This document shows positions 47,221 to 57,232 of a stretch of DNA of 64,000 nucleotides, piece after piece; within the stretch, counting starts at the first letter, position 1, and the number at the start of each line of letters is the position of its first letter. Position numbers and translations under genes: made by a program. The notes under the pieces are model-generated. The model had not been told where the DNA came from. It did not search any database and saw nothing but the letters and a program-made list of their open reading frames with translations. This stretch comes from Pseudomonas grimontii (GTDB lineage Bacteria; Pseudomonadota; Gammaproteobacteria; Pseudomonadales; Pseudomonadaceae), in assembly GCF_007858185.1 (NCBI RefSeq), contig NZ_VFES01000002.1:469423-533422 (forward strand), in the 5' to 3' direction.

Positions 47221-48414
47221 ATGAACCTTCGCATAATTCTGATTCTGGGGGCCTTGAGCGCCTTCGCGCCGCTGGCGATCGATTTTTACCTGCCGGGCTT
47301 TCCGGCGATGGCGACAGCCTTCGGTACCGACGAAAAACATATCCAGCTGACCCTGGCCGTGTATTTCGCGGGCCTGGCCATCGGCCAGTTGATCTACGGC
47401 CCGCTGGCGGATCGCTTTGGTCGGCGCGGCCCGCTGCTCAGCGGCGTGACCCTGTTTACCCTGGCGTCCTTTGCCTGCGCGTACGCGCCGTCCCTGGAAT
47501 GGCTGATTGGCGCACGTTTCGTGCAGGCCCTCGGCGGTTGCGCAGGCATGGTGATTTCCCGCGCAGTGGTCAGTGACAAATGTGATGCGGTGGGCTCGGC
47601 CAAGGTGTACTCGCAACTGATGCTGGTGACCGGCCTGGCGCCGATCCTGGCGCCATTGGCGGGTGGTGTGATGGTCGGGTTGTGGGGCTGGCAGTCGATT
47701 TTCCTCGCGCTGTCGATCTTCAGCGTGATGGCGGCGATTGCCGTGGCGGTCGGTTTGCCGGAGACCTTTCCGGCCCATCAGCCGCGTCAACCCTTGTCCG
47801 GGTCGCTGCGCCGCTACGGCGCGCTGTTGTCAGACCGGGTCTACCTCGGTTATGCCCTGACCGGGGGCATTTCGATTGCCGGGATGTTTGCCTACATCGC
47901 CGGCTCCCCGTTCGTATTTATCAAACTCTATGGCGTGCCCGCTGAGCATTATGGCTGGCTGTTCGGCTCCAATGCCGCCGGCTTCATCCTGGTTGCCCAG
48001 GTTAACGCGCGGCTGCTGGCCAAGCGTGGTCCGGCGTTTCTGCTGTCGCGCACGGTGTGGGTCTATCTGCTGGCGGCGCTGTCACTGCTGGGCATCGCGG
48101 CCTTGCGCACCGATGCGTTGTGGCCGTTGCTGGTGCCGCTGTTCATCTGTATCGCCAGCTTGGGCTGCATTCTGCCCAACACCTCGGCCTGCGCCATGAG
48201 CGGGCAGGGTGCCCGGGCCGGCAGTGCGTCGGCCTTGCTCGGTTGCATTCAGTTTGGCGTGGCGGCAGGGGCGGCTTCGTTGGTGGGCGTGCTGCACGAC
48301 GGCACGGCGATGCCGATGGCGATGGTCATCAGTTTGTGTGGGGTATTGGCGGTGACGATTGCGATGTCGACCCAGCGCCTGCAACGGGCAAGGGCCATGC
48401 AGGCGCAGGACTGA
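47221..48414 (+). CDS. MFS drug exporter, Bcr/CflA family
   Basis: A 397-aa protein with 12 membrane helices. DHA1-type signatures: APLAIDFYLPGFPAMATAFG in helix 1, QLIYGPLADRFGRRGPLL as motif A, and RFVQALGGCAGMVISRAVVSD in helices 4 and 5. Bcr/CflA carriers export compounds such as bicyclomycin, sulfonamides or small dipeptides using the proton gradient; the substrate here is unknown. It starts 84 bp after copZ and is not obviously copper-linked. Confidence 0.92.
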   Translation: MNLRIILILGALSAFAPLAIDFYLPGFPAMATAFGTDEKHIQLTLAVYFAGLAIGQLIYGPLADRFGRRGPLLSGVTLFTLASFACAYAPSLEWLIGARFVQALGGCAGMVISRAVVSDKCDAVGSAKVYSQLMLVTGLAPILAPLAGGVMVGLWGWQSIFLALSIFSVMAAIAVAVGLPETFPAHQPRQPLSGSLRRYGALLSDRVYLGYALTGGISIAGMFAYIAGSPFVFIKLYGVPAEHYGWLFGSNAAGFILVAQVNARLLAKRGPAFLLSRTVWVYLLAALSLLGIAALRTDALWPLLVPLFICIASLGCILPNTSACAMSGQGARAGSASALLGCIQFGVAAGAASLVGVLHDGTAMPMAMVISLCGVLAVTIAMSTQRLQRARAMQAQD

Positions 48415-48422
48415 AATGCAGG

Positions 48423-48605
48423 TCAGCCAGCGGCGGAGCGTTGCTGGCTGATCGGGAAACGGTGGGGAGCCTGGATACGGGCTTGCAGGGTATCGGCAAA
48501 GGCGCGGGCCTCAGCCTCGCTGCGGAAGGTGAACGCATCGCCGTCGAGACGAACCTGCCATTTATTGCCTTGAGATTTTGCTAACGCTTTTATCAGGATC
48601 TTCAT
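48423..48605 (-). CDS. Small conserved-looking hypothetical protein
   Basis: A 60-aa basic protein (MKILIKALAKSQGNKWQVRL ...). It has the pattern of a short beta-hairpin followed by a helix (SEAEARAFADTLQARI), somewhat like DUF2188-type proteins; the family is not certain. GAGGAAG lies seven bases before ATG 48605, good evidence that it is a real gene. It faces the Bcr/CflA gene, with stops eight bases apart. No signal peptide or membrane helix. Confidence 0.65.
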   Translation of the reverse strand: MKILIKALAKSQGNKWQVRLDGDAFTFRSEAEARAFADTLQARIQAPHRFPISQQRSAAG

Positions 48606-48752
48606 TGCTGACTTCCTCACGTAAAAGAATCGTGGCAAAGGCGGCCAATATAAACCTGAATACGCTCACAAATATGACAAAGATCAACTCTCTGACTAGC
48701 GGTGTCGTCCATCACTCACACGAATAACGGACGACACTGACAGACGTTATTT

Positions 48753-49766
48753 TCAGAACCCTTCCAGCACGATCTTGCCCTTGGCTTTGCCGCTTTCCAG
48801 CAGCGCATGGGCACGGCGCAGGTTGGCCGCATTGATCACACCGAAGTGCTCGCCCAGCGTGGTTTTCAAGGTGCCGGCGTCGATCAGCTCGGCCACGCGA
48901 TTGAGCAGGTTGTGCTGCTCGATCATGTCCGGCGTCTCGAACATCGAGCGCGTGTACATGAACTCCCAATGCAGCGACAGGCTCTTGCGCTTGAGTTTGC
49001 TCACGTCCAGCGCCTTGGGGTCGTCGATCAGCGCCAGCTTGCCTTGGGGTTGCAGCGCTTCGACCAGTTGGTCCAGGTGATGCTCGGTTTGGGTCAGGCT
49101 GGCAACATGGGTCACCTGTGGGTGGCCGGCTTGTTTCAGGGCTTCGCTCAGCGGCTGGCTATGGTCGATCACCAGGTCGGCGCCGAGTGCCTTGGCCCAC
49201 TCCTGGGTTTCCGGGCGCGAGGCGGTGCCGATCACCTTCAATGCGGTGAGCTGGCTGGCCAGTTGGGTCAGGATCGAACCCACGCCGCCAGCGGCGCCGA
49301 CGATGAGCAGGCTCTGGCCTTCAGCCTCTTTACCTTCACGCACTTGCAGGCGTTCGAATAGCAGCTCCCAGGCGGTGATGGCGGTCAGCGGCAGCGCGGC
49401 GGCTTCGGCAAAGCTCAGGCTCTTGGGCATATGGCCGACAATGCGCTCATCGACGGTGTGCAGTTCGCTGTTAGCGCCTGGACGTATCAGGGAACCGGCG
49501 TAGAACACGTGATCGCCGACTTTGAACAGGCTCACTTCGCTGCCGACGGCCTTGACCACACCGGCCACGTCCCAGCCCAGCACTTTGGCCACGCCGTTTT
49601 CCGGGGCGACGTTCTGGCGCACCTTGGTGTCCACCGGGTTGACCGAGATGGCTTTGACTTCCACCAGCAGGTCGCGGGGGCCGGCGACGGGCTCTGGCAG
49701 TTGGATGTCTTGCAGGGATTTTTCATCGTTGATCGGCAGTGACGCGTAGTAGGCAATGGCTTTCAT
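48753..49766 (-). CDS. MDR-family oxidoreductase (zinc-type alcohol dehydrogenase-like, quinone reductase)
   Basis: A 337-aa medium-chain dehydrogenase/reductase. It has an N-terminal GroES-like domain and a NADPH-binding loop VGAAGGVGSILTQLA (about residues 156-170). It lacks the structural-zinc cysteines, so it belongs to the quinone-oxidoreductase-like branch (adh_fam_1 type). It probably reduces quinones or enones with NADPH. It is transcribed after the monooxygenase-like gene (24-bp gap), divergently from a LysR gene that may control both. Confidence 0.88.
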   Translation of the reverse strand: MKAIAYYASLPINDEKSLQDIQLPEPVAGPRDLLVEVKAISVNPVDTKVRQNVAPENGVAKVLGWDVAGVVKAVGSEVSLFKVGDHVFYAGSLIRPGANSELHTVDERIVGHMPKSLSFAEAAALPLTAITAWELLFERLQVREGKEAEGQSLLIVGAAGGVGSILTQLASQLTALKVIGTASRPETQEWAKALGADLVIDHSQPLSEALKQAGHPQVTHVASLTQTEHHLDQLVEALQPQGKLALIDDPKALDVSKLKRKSLSLHWEFMYTRSMFETPDMIEQHNLLNRVAELIDAGTLKTTLGEHFGVINAANLRRAHALLESGKAKGKIVLEGF

Positions 49767-49790
49767 GGGGGCTCCGGAAAAAGGCGGTGA

Positions 49791-50084
49791 TCAGGCGAGA
49801 AACTTCAGGCGCTTGAGTTCGAAGTGTTCGATTACATCAGCGGCCTTGGCGCGAAAACGTTGGATATGTGCGCTCTGGTCATGGTCGGCCAGTGCGGCGT
49901 CGTTGCTCCAGCGTTCGAGCATGTAGAAGGTCTCGGGGTGTTGCAGGTCCTGGTGCAGGTCGTATTGCTCGCAACCGGCTTCAAGGCGGGTGGGTTCCAG
50001 CAGGCCGCGCAGCAGGGTTTCCAGGGTGGCTTGTTGGCCAGGCTTGGCGATCAGCGTGGCGATGACGTTAAAGGCTGTGGGCAT
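49791..50084 (-). CDS. ABM-domain quinol monooxygenase-like protein
   Basis: A 97-aa dimeric alpha/beta ABM-fold protein (AFNVIATLIAKPGQQATLETLLRGLLEPTRLEAGC, FYMLERWSNDAALADHDQS). Relatives such as YgiN oxidise quinols or aromatic metabolites without cofactor, and others only bind such compounds. ATG 50084 has GGAG seven bases upstream; the longer frame to 50132 is not needed. Pairing with an MDR quinone-type reductase suggests a quinone or aromatic stress pair under the divergent LysR gene. Confidence 0.87.
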   Translation of the reverse strand: MPTAFNVIATLIAKPGQQATLETLLRGLLEPTRLEAGCEQYDLHQDLQHPETFYMLERWSNDAALADHDQSAHIQRFRAKAADVIEHFELKRLKFLA

Positions 50085-50200
50085 ATTCAACTCCAGACAC
50101 GTTATGAACGGGATGGACAGATGATTGGCCATTTCCCCTGAAGATAAAAGCGGCTAAAACAGCACTCTGTTTCAATAATATTTTGATAATAGGTGGGTGA

Positions 50201-51127
50201 ATGCTGCGTTTTGATGATTTGCAGTTGTTTGTACGCGCGGCGGACCTGGGCAGTTTGTCGGCGGCGGCGCGGGTGATGGACCTGTCGCCCGCCGTGGCCA
50301 GCGCGGCGCTCAAGCGTATCGAACAGCAACTGGGCACGCGTTTGCTGGCGCGCTCCACCCGCAGCCTGCGCCTGACCGCCGAAGGTGAAGGCTTCCTGGA
50401 ATATGCCCGCGCCGCGCTGAGCTCCCTGGACGAAGGACGGCGCTTGTTGGCCAGTGGCCAGGACCATGTCAGCGGGGTGTTGCAACTCTCGGCCCCCTCG
50501 GATTTCGGCCGCAACCAATTACTGCCGTGGCTGGACGAATTTCAGCACGAGTACCCGCAGCTCACCGTGCGCCTGCTGTTGGGCGATCGGATTGCCGACC
50601 TGTTCCGCCAGCCGGTGGACATCGCCCTGCGCTATGGCGAGCCCGAAGACTCGAGCCTGATCGCGCTGCCCGTCGCGCCGCACAACGTTCGCGTGTTGTG
50701 CGCGGCCCCCAGCTACCTCGCCCGTTACGGCGAACCGCGACACCTGGAGCAATTGGCCCAGCACAATTGCTTGCTGTACATGCTTGGCAGCCGAGTACAC
50801 GACCACTGGACCTTTCACGATGGCAAGCGCGAAATCAGCCTCACGGTCAGTGGCGACCGCTTCAGCGACGACGCCGATGTGGTACGCCGCTGGGCGGTGG
50901 CGGGTGTGGGCATTGCCTACAAATCCTGGCTGGATGTGAGCACCGATGTGCTGGCCGGCCGCTTGCGCCTGATCTTGCCGGAGTTACGTGGCGAGCGCAC
51001 ACCCCTCAATTTGCTGTGCGCCCATCGGGCCCAATTGAGCAAACCCATCAACCTGCTGCGGGAAATGCTCGTTTCTCGTTGTGCGACATTGAGCGCTCAA
51101 TTGCCGGAGCGATTGGGCTCGACGTAA
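50201..51127 (+). CDS. LysR-family transcriptional regulator
   Basis: A 308-aa LTTR: N-terminal winged helix (DDLQLFVRAADLGSLSAAARVMDLSPAVASAALKRIE), then a LysR substrate domain (about 90-295). It resembles the CrgA/DmlR-type branch (LLGDRIADLFRQPVDIALRYGEP). GGTGG lies before ATG 50201. Being divergent (116 bp) from the ABM and MDR genes, it most likely regulates them. The inducer is unknown. Confidence 0.9.
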   Translation: MLRFDDLQLFVRAADLGSLSAAARVMDLSPAVASAALKRIEQQLGTRLLARSTRSLRLTAEGEGFLEYARAALSSLDEGRRLLASGQDHVSGVLQLSAPSDFGRNQLLPWLDEFQHEYPQLTVRLLLGDRIADLFRQPVDIALRYGEPEDSSLIALPVAPHNVRVLCAAPSYLARYGEPRHLEQLAQHNCLLYMLGSRVHDHWTFHDGKREISLTVSGDRFSDDADVVRRWAVAGVGIAYKSWLDVSTDVLAGRLRLILPELRGERTPLNLLCAHRAQLSKPINLLREMLVSRCATLSAQLPERLGST

Positions 51128-51264
51128 TAGCCTCCATCACATAAGGAAATTTCACTCAGGTCCTGTCCTTATTCGCGCTGTCAGACGCTGCGGAACCGCT
51201 GGTTTGCGCACCTATACTTTGGCGCCCACTGCATCAGAAAAATAATTCGACAGGGAGTGAATCG

Positions 51265-51960
51265 ATGGAAGAAGCACCATGCATCAGTCAGATCGCCAGC
51301 TTGCTCGCCGAGCCCAAACGCACTGCCATGCTCTGGTCCCTGATGGACGGTTCGGCCAAGTCCTCGGAGGAGCTGGCAACGCTTGCCGGATTGTCACCCG
51401 CCTCGGCCAATGCGCATCTGGCAAGGCTGACAGGGAGTGGCTTGCTGCGTATCGAGGGCCGGCGTGGCAAGCGGCTGTTCCGTGTGGCGGCTACGGATGT
51501 CAGCGTCGCCATCGATGCGCTGGCCTGTACCACCCTGGCCAGCGCAGCACGCAGTGCACCGCATGCTTCACCGCCGGTATTGGTGGCGCCGCCATTATTG
51601 CGACATGCTCGGCTGTGCCAGGGCCACCTCGGTGGCGAGTTGGCGGCGGGGTTGTATGAACGGATGTTGGCGGCGGGGTGGATCGAGCGTCATGAACAAC
51701 GCATAGAGGTCACGGTCAGGGGGGGGCAGCACTTGGCGGGCCTGGGCATTTACACTCAGGCGCTTGCGTCGCCACTGGTGTGCGACTGTTTCGATTGGAG
51801 CCAGCGGCAACCGCACCTGGGCGGCGCGCTGGGTGCGGGGCTGTTGCAGTTGTTCCTGCAATCGAACTGGATCAGCCTGGTCAACGAATCCAGGGCGGTG
51901 CAACTCAACGACAGCGGGCGGGCAGAAATCGCCCGATTGGCCATGCCCGAACAACCCTAG
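51265..51960 (+). CDS. ArsR-like winged-helix regulator with repeated C-terminal element
   Basis: A 231-aa protein. An ArsR-type HTH (about 8-85: LLAEPKRTAMLWSLMDGSAKSSEELATLAGLSPASANAHLARLTGSG) is followed by a C-terminal region where two segments align: HLGGELAAGLYERMLAAGWI (about 121-140) and HLGGALGAGLLQLFLQSNWI (about 184-203). Each is followed by a strand-rich tail. The second is preceded by CDCFDWSQRQP. ArsR proteins of this long type occur next to varied stress genes; the signal is unknown. GGGAG lies before ATG 51265. Confidence 0.85.
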   Translation: MEEAPCISQIASLLAEPKRTAMLWSLMDGSAKSSEELATLAGLSPASANAHLARLTGSGLLRIEGRRGKRLFRVAATDVSVAIDALACTTLASAARSAPHASPPVLVAPPLLRHARLCQGHLGGELAAGLYERMLAAGWIERHEQRIEVTVRGGQHLAGLGIYTQALASPLVCDCFDWSQRQPHLGGALGAGLLQLFLQSNWISLVNESRAVQLNDSGRAEIARLAMPEQP

Positions 51961-52049
51961 CGCCGACGGTTACCGCTGCGTGATCGTTATCATCATCGCC
52001 TTGGCTTTTTTCGACTCCATGGGCCTGGCGATGATGACTTCCTGCCCAG

Positions 52050-53006
<957 letters not shown>

Positions 53007-53197
53007 CTAAATTCTCATCAGGTGCAATGGCGGCATTCTACAGGCCATGGCTGAAATAATCGGCAAAACCTGACCAGCAGGAGAGTATTCGATTTATTCA
53101 CGCAAGGGCCCTGTGAACTAAGGTGTAACGAAACGTTAGCGGCTTGGCGCAGTCTGTACCCCATCAATGACTGATTTGCCGTACTAAAAGGCCCGGA

Positions 53198-54289
53198 ATG
53201 CTCACATCCCTCAAGCAAGAAAAATTCATGCTGCTGGCACTGATTGCCGCCATCGCCGCCTACCCGTTGGAGCATTGGATGCTGCACAGCGGGCAAATGG
53301 TGGCGCTGTTGGCCGGCGTGGTGTTGATCGGTTTTATCGTGGTGGCGTCGATGCGCGTGGCCCACCACGCCGAGCAACTCGCGGAAAAGGTCGGCGACCC
53401 CTACGGCACCATGATCCTGACCCTGGCTGCCGTGCTGGTGGAGGTGGTGATCCTGGCGATCATGATGAGCAACGAGCCATCACCCACCTTGGTGCGCGAC
53501 ACCATTTATTCGGCGGTGATGCTCGACATTAACGGCATCCTCGGTCTGGCGGCGTTGATGGGCGGCATCAAGCACGGAGAACAGTCCTACAACGATGATT
53601 CGGCGCGCACCTACAGCGTAATGATCCTGACTGCCATGGGCGTGTCGATGGTGGTGCCGGAATTTATCCCCGAAGCCGACTGGAAAATTTACTCGGCCTT
53701 CACCATCGGCGCCATGGTGGTGCTCTACACCTTGTTCCTGCGCATGCAGGTGGGACCTCACAGTTATTTCTTCAGCTATAGCTACCCGGAAAAGCGCCGC
53801 AAGAAACTCCCGGAGGAAGAGCAGTCGCCGCCGGTGAACCTGGCGTTTTCCATCGGTACCCTGGTGTTTGGCGTGATTGTGATCGGTGCGTTGGCCGAGG
53901 TGATGTCCAAGACCCTCGACCTGGGCCTGGAAGGCACGGGCGCACCGCCGGTGATCACGGCGATTGTGGTCGCGGCTATTTCGGCGGCACCGGAGATTCT
54001 GACGGCCTTGCGCGCTGCGCTGGCCAACCGTATGCAGTCGGTGGTCAACATTGCACTGGGTGCGTCGTTGTCGACGGTGATCCTGACGGTGCCGGTGATG
54101 GAAGCCATGGCGCTCTACACCGGCCAGCCGTTCCAGATGGCGATGACGCCGGTGCAAACGGTGATGGTGTTGATCACGCTGATTGTCAGCGCGATCAACC
54201 TCAACGATGGCGAAACCAATGCCATCGAAGGGATGACCCATTTTGTGTTGTTTGCGACCTTTATCATGTTGTCGCTGTTGGGCTTGTAA
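53198..54289 (+). CDS. chaA: Calcium/cation-proton antiporter ChaA
   Basis: A 363-aa inner-membrane protein of the CaCA superfamily with about 11 helices. The two inverted alpha-repeats are seen as GTMILTLAAVLVEVVILAIMM (about 67-87) and ISAAPEILTALRAALANRMQ (about 263-282), each with the key acidic residue. It exchanges Ca2+, Na+ or K+ for H+ and helps at alkaline pH. It is followed by a perfect REP hairpin that probably ends the transcript. It has no obvious link to its purine-enzyme neighbours. Confidence 0.92.
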   Translation: MLTSLKQEKFMLLALIAAIAAYPLEHWMLHSGQMVALLAGVVLIGFIVVASMRVAHHAEQLAEKVGDPYGTMILTLAAVLVEVVILAIMMSNEPSPTLVRDTIYSAVMLDINGILGLAALMGGIKHGEQSYNDDSARTYSVMILTAMGVSMVVPEFIPEADWKIYSAFTIGAMVVLYTLFLRMQVGPHSYFFSYSYPEKRRKKLPEEEQSPPVNLAFSIGTLVFGVIVIGALAEVMSKTLDLGLEGTGAPPVITAIVVAAISAAPEILTALRAALANRMQSVVNIALGASLSTVILTVPVMEAMALYTGQPFQMAMTPVQTVMVLITLIVSAINLNDGETNAIEGMTHFVLFATFIMLSLLGL

Positions 54290-54303
54290 GCACCGCGCAC
54301 TCC

Positions 54304-54335
54304 AATGTGGGAGGGAGCAAGCTCCCTCCCACATT
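54304..54335. repeat. Single REP hairpin between convergent chaA and the deaminase gene
   Basis: AATGTGGGAGGGAGC, two-base loop AA, then the exact complement. A perfect 15-bp stem in a 62-bp convergent gap. It probably serves as a bidirectional terminator. Confidence 0.8.
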
Positions 54336-54351
54336 TTGACCGGTGTTTGAC

Positions 54352-55710
54352 TTAGGTTCCGGCGATCAACTGCCGCGCCGCCTGGCTGTGATCGGCGATC
54401 AAGCCTTTCAGGTCCAGGCCTTCCACCTGCCCATCGATGACTCGCCATTTGCCGCCGATCATCACCCGGTCCGCCCGATCCGCGCCGCACAGCAGCAGTG
54501 CGGAAATCGGGTCGTGACTGCCGGAGAAGCGCAGTTCATCCAGTTTGAACAGCGCCAGGTCGGCCTGTTTGCCTACCGCCAGTTCACCAATATCCGTACG
54601 CCCCAGTAGCTGCGCCGAACCTTTGGTAGCCCAACCGAGCACGCCCTCCGGGGTGATCTTTTCGGCTCCGTAACGCAGGCGCTGGATGTACAGGGCCTGG
54701 CGGGTTTCAAGGATCATATTTGACGCATCATTGGACGCAGAGCCGTCCACGCCCAGGCCGATGGGCGCGCCTGCAGCGATCAGGTCCAGGGTCGGGCAGA
54801 TGCCGGAGGCCAGGCGCATGTTGGAGCTTGGGCAATGACAGATGCCCGTACCGGCGGCGCCCAGGCGCGCAATTTCATCCGGGTTGAAGTGAATGCCATG
54901 GGCCAGCCAGGTGCGCGGGCCGAGCCAGCCGACGCTGTCCAGGTAGTCCACGGTGCGTAGGCCGAAGCGCTGCAGGCAGAAATCTTCTTCGTCAAGGGTT
55001 TCGGCCAGGTGGGTGTGCAGGCGCACATCCAGGCTATTGGCCAGTTCGGCGCTCGCGTGCATGATTTCCGGGGTGACGGAAAACGGTGAGCAGGGCGCCA
55101 GGGCAATCTGGATGTGCGCACCGTCGCCGCGTTGGTGGTAGTCGCGGATCAGGCGTTGGCTGTCGTCGAGGATGACCTGGCCCTGTTGCACGGTCTGCTG
55201 CGGTGGCAGGCCGCCGTCGGCTTCGCCCAGGCTCATGGAACCGCGGGTGAGCATGGCGCGCATGCCCAATTCGCGCACGCTGTCGACTTGCACATCGATG
55301 GCGTTTTCCAGCCCGTCGGGGAACAGATAGTGGTGGTCTGCCGCCGTGGTGCAGCCCGAGAGCAGCAACTCCGCGAGTGCCACCTTCGACGCCAGGGCGA
55401 GCTTTTCCGGCGTCAGTCGCGCCCAGACCGGGTACAGGGTTTTCAACCACGGAAACAATGGCTGATTGACCACCGGCGCCCAGGCACGGGTCAGGGTCTG
55501 ATAGAAGTGATGGTGGGTGTTGATCAGCCCGGGCAGGACCACATGCTCACGCGCATCGAACACTTGGGTGCAGGGCCGTGTGGGTTCTTGGCCTTGGGCC
55601 AGCACTTCGGTGATCACACCGTCTTGCAGCACCAGGCCGCCACGGGCGTCGAGGCCGTTGGCAGTGAAAATCGCGAGGGGTTTTTTTAACCAGATACGGG
55701 TCGCAGGCAT
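54352..55710 (-). CDS. 8-oxoguanine deaminase-like amidohydrolase
   Basis: A 452-aa amidohydrolase of the guanine/chlorohydrolase group. Metal and catalytic residues: PGLINTHHHFYQT, RLHTHLAET, AHGIHFNPDE and LGVDGSASNDASN. Similarity in length and motifs to P. aeruginosa Pa0142, an 8-oxoguanine deaminase, suggests the same role: converting 8-oxoguanine to urate. Hydroxyatrazine-type activity is the other possibility in the family. An adenine-deaminase-type gene and a nucleobase permease lie nearby. Confidence 0.87.
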   Translation of the reverse strand: MPATRIWLKKPLAIFTANGLDARGGLVLQDGVITEVLAQGQEPTRPCTQVFDAREHVVLPGLINTHHHFYQTLTRAWAPVVNQPLFPWLKTLYPVWARLTPEKLALASKVALAELLLSGCTTAADHHYLFPDGLENAIDVQVDSVRELGMRAMLTRGSMSLGEADGGLPPQQTVQQGQVILDDSQRLIRDYHQRGDGAHIQIALAPCSPFSVTPEIMHASAELANSLDVRLHTHLAETLDEEDFCLQRFGLRTVDYLDSVGWLGPRTWLAHGIHFNPDEIARLGAAGTGICHCPSSNMRLASGICPTLDLIAAGAPIGLGVDGSASNDASNMILETRQALYIQRLRYGAEKITPEGVLGWATKGSAQLLGRTDIGELAVGKQADLALFKLDELRFSGSHDPISALLLCGADRADRVMIGGKWRVIDGQVEGLDLKGLIADHSQAARQLIAGT

Positions 55711-55853
55711 TGGCCGGCTCCTCTGAATAATGGGTTCAGGTTTGCCAGCTCAGTGATGCCCTGTCTGCTGATCCAGGGTCGCCGGTGAGGGCGAGGTGGG
55801 TAGATTACGTGCAGTTCGAGATCGGGTCTACCTGTAGGAAAACGAACGCGATC

Positions 55854-55881
55854 AATGTGGGAGGGAGTTTGCTCCCACATT
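55854..55881. repeat. Single REP hairpin downstream of the SDR gene
   Basis: AATGTGGGAG (55854-55863) and CTCCCACATT (55872-55881) form a 10-bp stem around an eight-base loop. The rest of the 55711-55895 gap shows no gene and should hold the promoter of the deaminase gene upstream of its start at 55710. Confidence 0.7.
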
Positions 55882-55895
55882 TCAATCAGCGGGGT

Positions 55896-56582
55896 TTACC
55901 AGGCGATGGTGTCGCCCTTGTAGTCCACGAAGTGATGGCCGCCCTTGCCGCTGTAGGCGTTCACTTGGTCCACCAGGCCGCGCACGCTGGTGTCGACATC
56001 AATGTGCGCGTTTTCGCCGCCCATGTCGGTCTTCACCCAGCCAGGGTGCAGCGACAGCACGGTGAGTTTGTGATCGCCCAGTTGGGTAATGAAGCTGTTG
56101 GTCATGGAGTTGAGTGCGGCCTTGCTGGCTTTGTACAGCGCCAGGTCCGAGCCGTCGGGGATGGTCACGCTGCCCAGCACTGAACTCATGAACGCCAGCA
56201 CGCCGCTGTCCTTACGGATCTGCCCGACAAAGCGCTGGGCCAGGTTGATCGGCGCCACGGCGTTGGTGAAGAACAGCTGGCCGACTTCCGCCAGGGTGGC
56301 ATGGCCAGGTTCTTGATTGGCGGGGCCCTTGACGCCCGCGTTGACGAACAGCAGGTCGAAGGTGCGGTCCTTGAGGCGTTGGTTCAGGGCGATCACGGCT
56401 TGCTGATCGTCCATGTCGAGTTTCTCGATCTGCACCGGGCCCACGGCTTTCAGGGCATCGGCCTTGTTCGGGTCACGCACGGTGGCGGTCACGTCCCAGC
56501 CGTCCTGGAGCAATTGCTTGACCAGGCCAAGGCCCAGCCCGCGTGAGGCGCCGATGATCAGTGCGGTTTTTGGCGTAGACAT
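55896..56582 (-). CDS. Short-chain dehydrogenase/reductase
   Basis: A 228-aa SDR of the C-factor-like group. It shows cofactor loop IIGASRGLGLGLVKQL, LFVNAGVKG, catalytic Ser in AFMSSVLGSV, and YKASKAALN (YxxxK). The substrate is unknown. AAGGAAG lies seven bases before ATG 56582, so the longer upstream frame is rejected. It is followed by a REP hairpin. It lies 56 bp after the yigZ-like gene on the same strand. Confidence 0.88.
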   Translation of the reverse strand: MSTPKTALIIGASRGLGLGLVKQLLQDGWDVTATVRDPNKADALKAVGPVQIEKLDMDDQQAVIALNQRLKDRTFDLLFVNAGVKGPANQEPGHATLAEVGQLFFTNAVAPINLAQRFVGQIRKDSGVLAFMSSVLGSVTIPDGSDLALYKASKAALNSMTNSFITQLGDHKLTVLSLHPGWVKTDMGGENAHIDVDTSVRGLVDQVNAYSGKGGHHFVDYKGDTIAW

Positions 56583-56638
56583 GCAGGCTTCCTTTAAAAG
56601 TCGCGGTTCAGGGTGTTCAGCGGACAACAGTAGCAGTT

Positions 56639-57220
56639 TCAGCGTTGCAGCAGGATGCGCCCACGGCTCAGGTCGGCGAGCTGGGTTTGCAGGGTGTCGA
56701 TGTGGGCTTCGCCCAGGGCCAGTTGTAACTCCACGCCATTGGCGGTGAAGGTTTCTTCCAGCACCAGCCCGCCCAACTCGGCGACACGCAATTTGACCAG
56801 GTTCAGCTCGGAGAATCCGCAGGCGCAACTCAAAGGCACGCGGCTGATCAGTTCGATGCGTTCGGCATTTTGCAGGCACTTGTTTGCACCGCCACCATAG
56901 GCGCGGGCCAGGCCGCCGGTACCGAGTTGTATGCCGCCATACCAGCGAATCACCAACACCGCGACCTGATCAAAGCCTTGGGCCTCGATGGCCGCCAGGA
57001 TCGGCCGCCCTGCGGTGCCGCCGGGTTCGCCGTCGTCACTGCTGCGGTATTGATCGGCCAGCTTCCAGGCCCAGCAGTTGTGCGTGGCGTTGAGGTCGCT
57101 GTGCTGCTCGAAAAAAGCCTGGGCTTCTTGCGGGCTGGTGATCGGTGCGGCCAGGGTAATGAAGCGACTTTTGCGAATTTCTTCGCGGAACTCGCAAAGG
57201 CCGATGAGCGTGAAAGACAT
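56639..57220 (-). CDS. yigZ: YigZ/IMPACT family protein
   Basis: A 193-aa protein. The IMPACT N-terminal domain has EEIRKSRFITLAAPI, ATHNCWAWKL, the signature DDGEPGGTAGRPIL, and VVRWYGG-like VIRWYGGIQLGTGGLARAY. A second DUF1949-like domain follows. The eukaryotic relative modulates GCN2; the bacterial role is unclear. Length is normal. It is flanked by SDR and TetR genes on the same strand, with the TetR gene 12 bp upstream, so the three may be one transcript. Confidence 0.92.
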   Translation of the reverse strand: MSFTLIGLCEFREEIRKSRFITLAAPITSPQEAQAFFEQHSDLNATHNCWAWKLADQYRSSDDGEPGGTAGRPILAAIEAQGFDQVAVLVIRWYGGIQLGTGGLARAYGGGANKCLQNAERIELISRVPLSCACGFSELNLVKLRVAELGGLVLEETFTANGVELQLALGEAHIDTLQTQLADLSRGRILLQR

Positions 57221-57232
57221 AAATGGCTTCGT

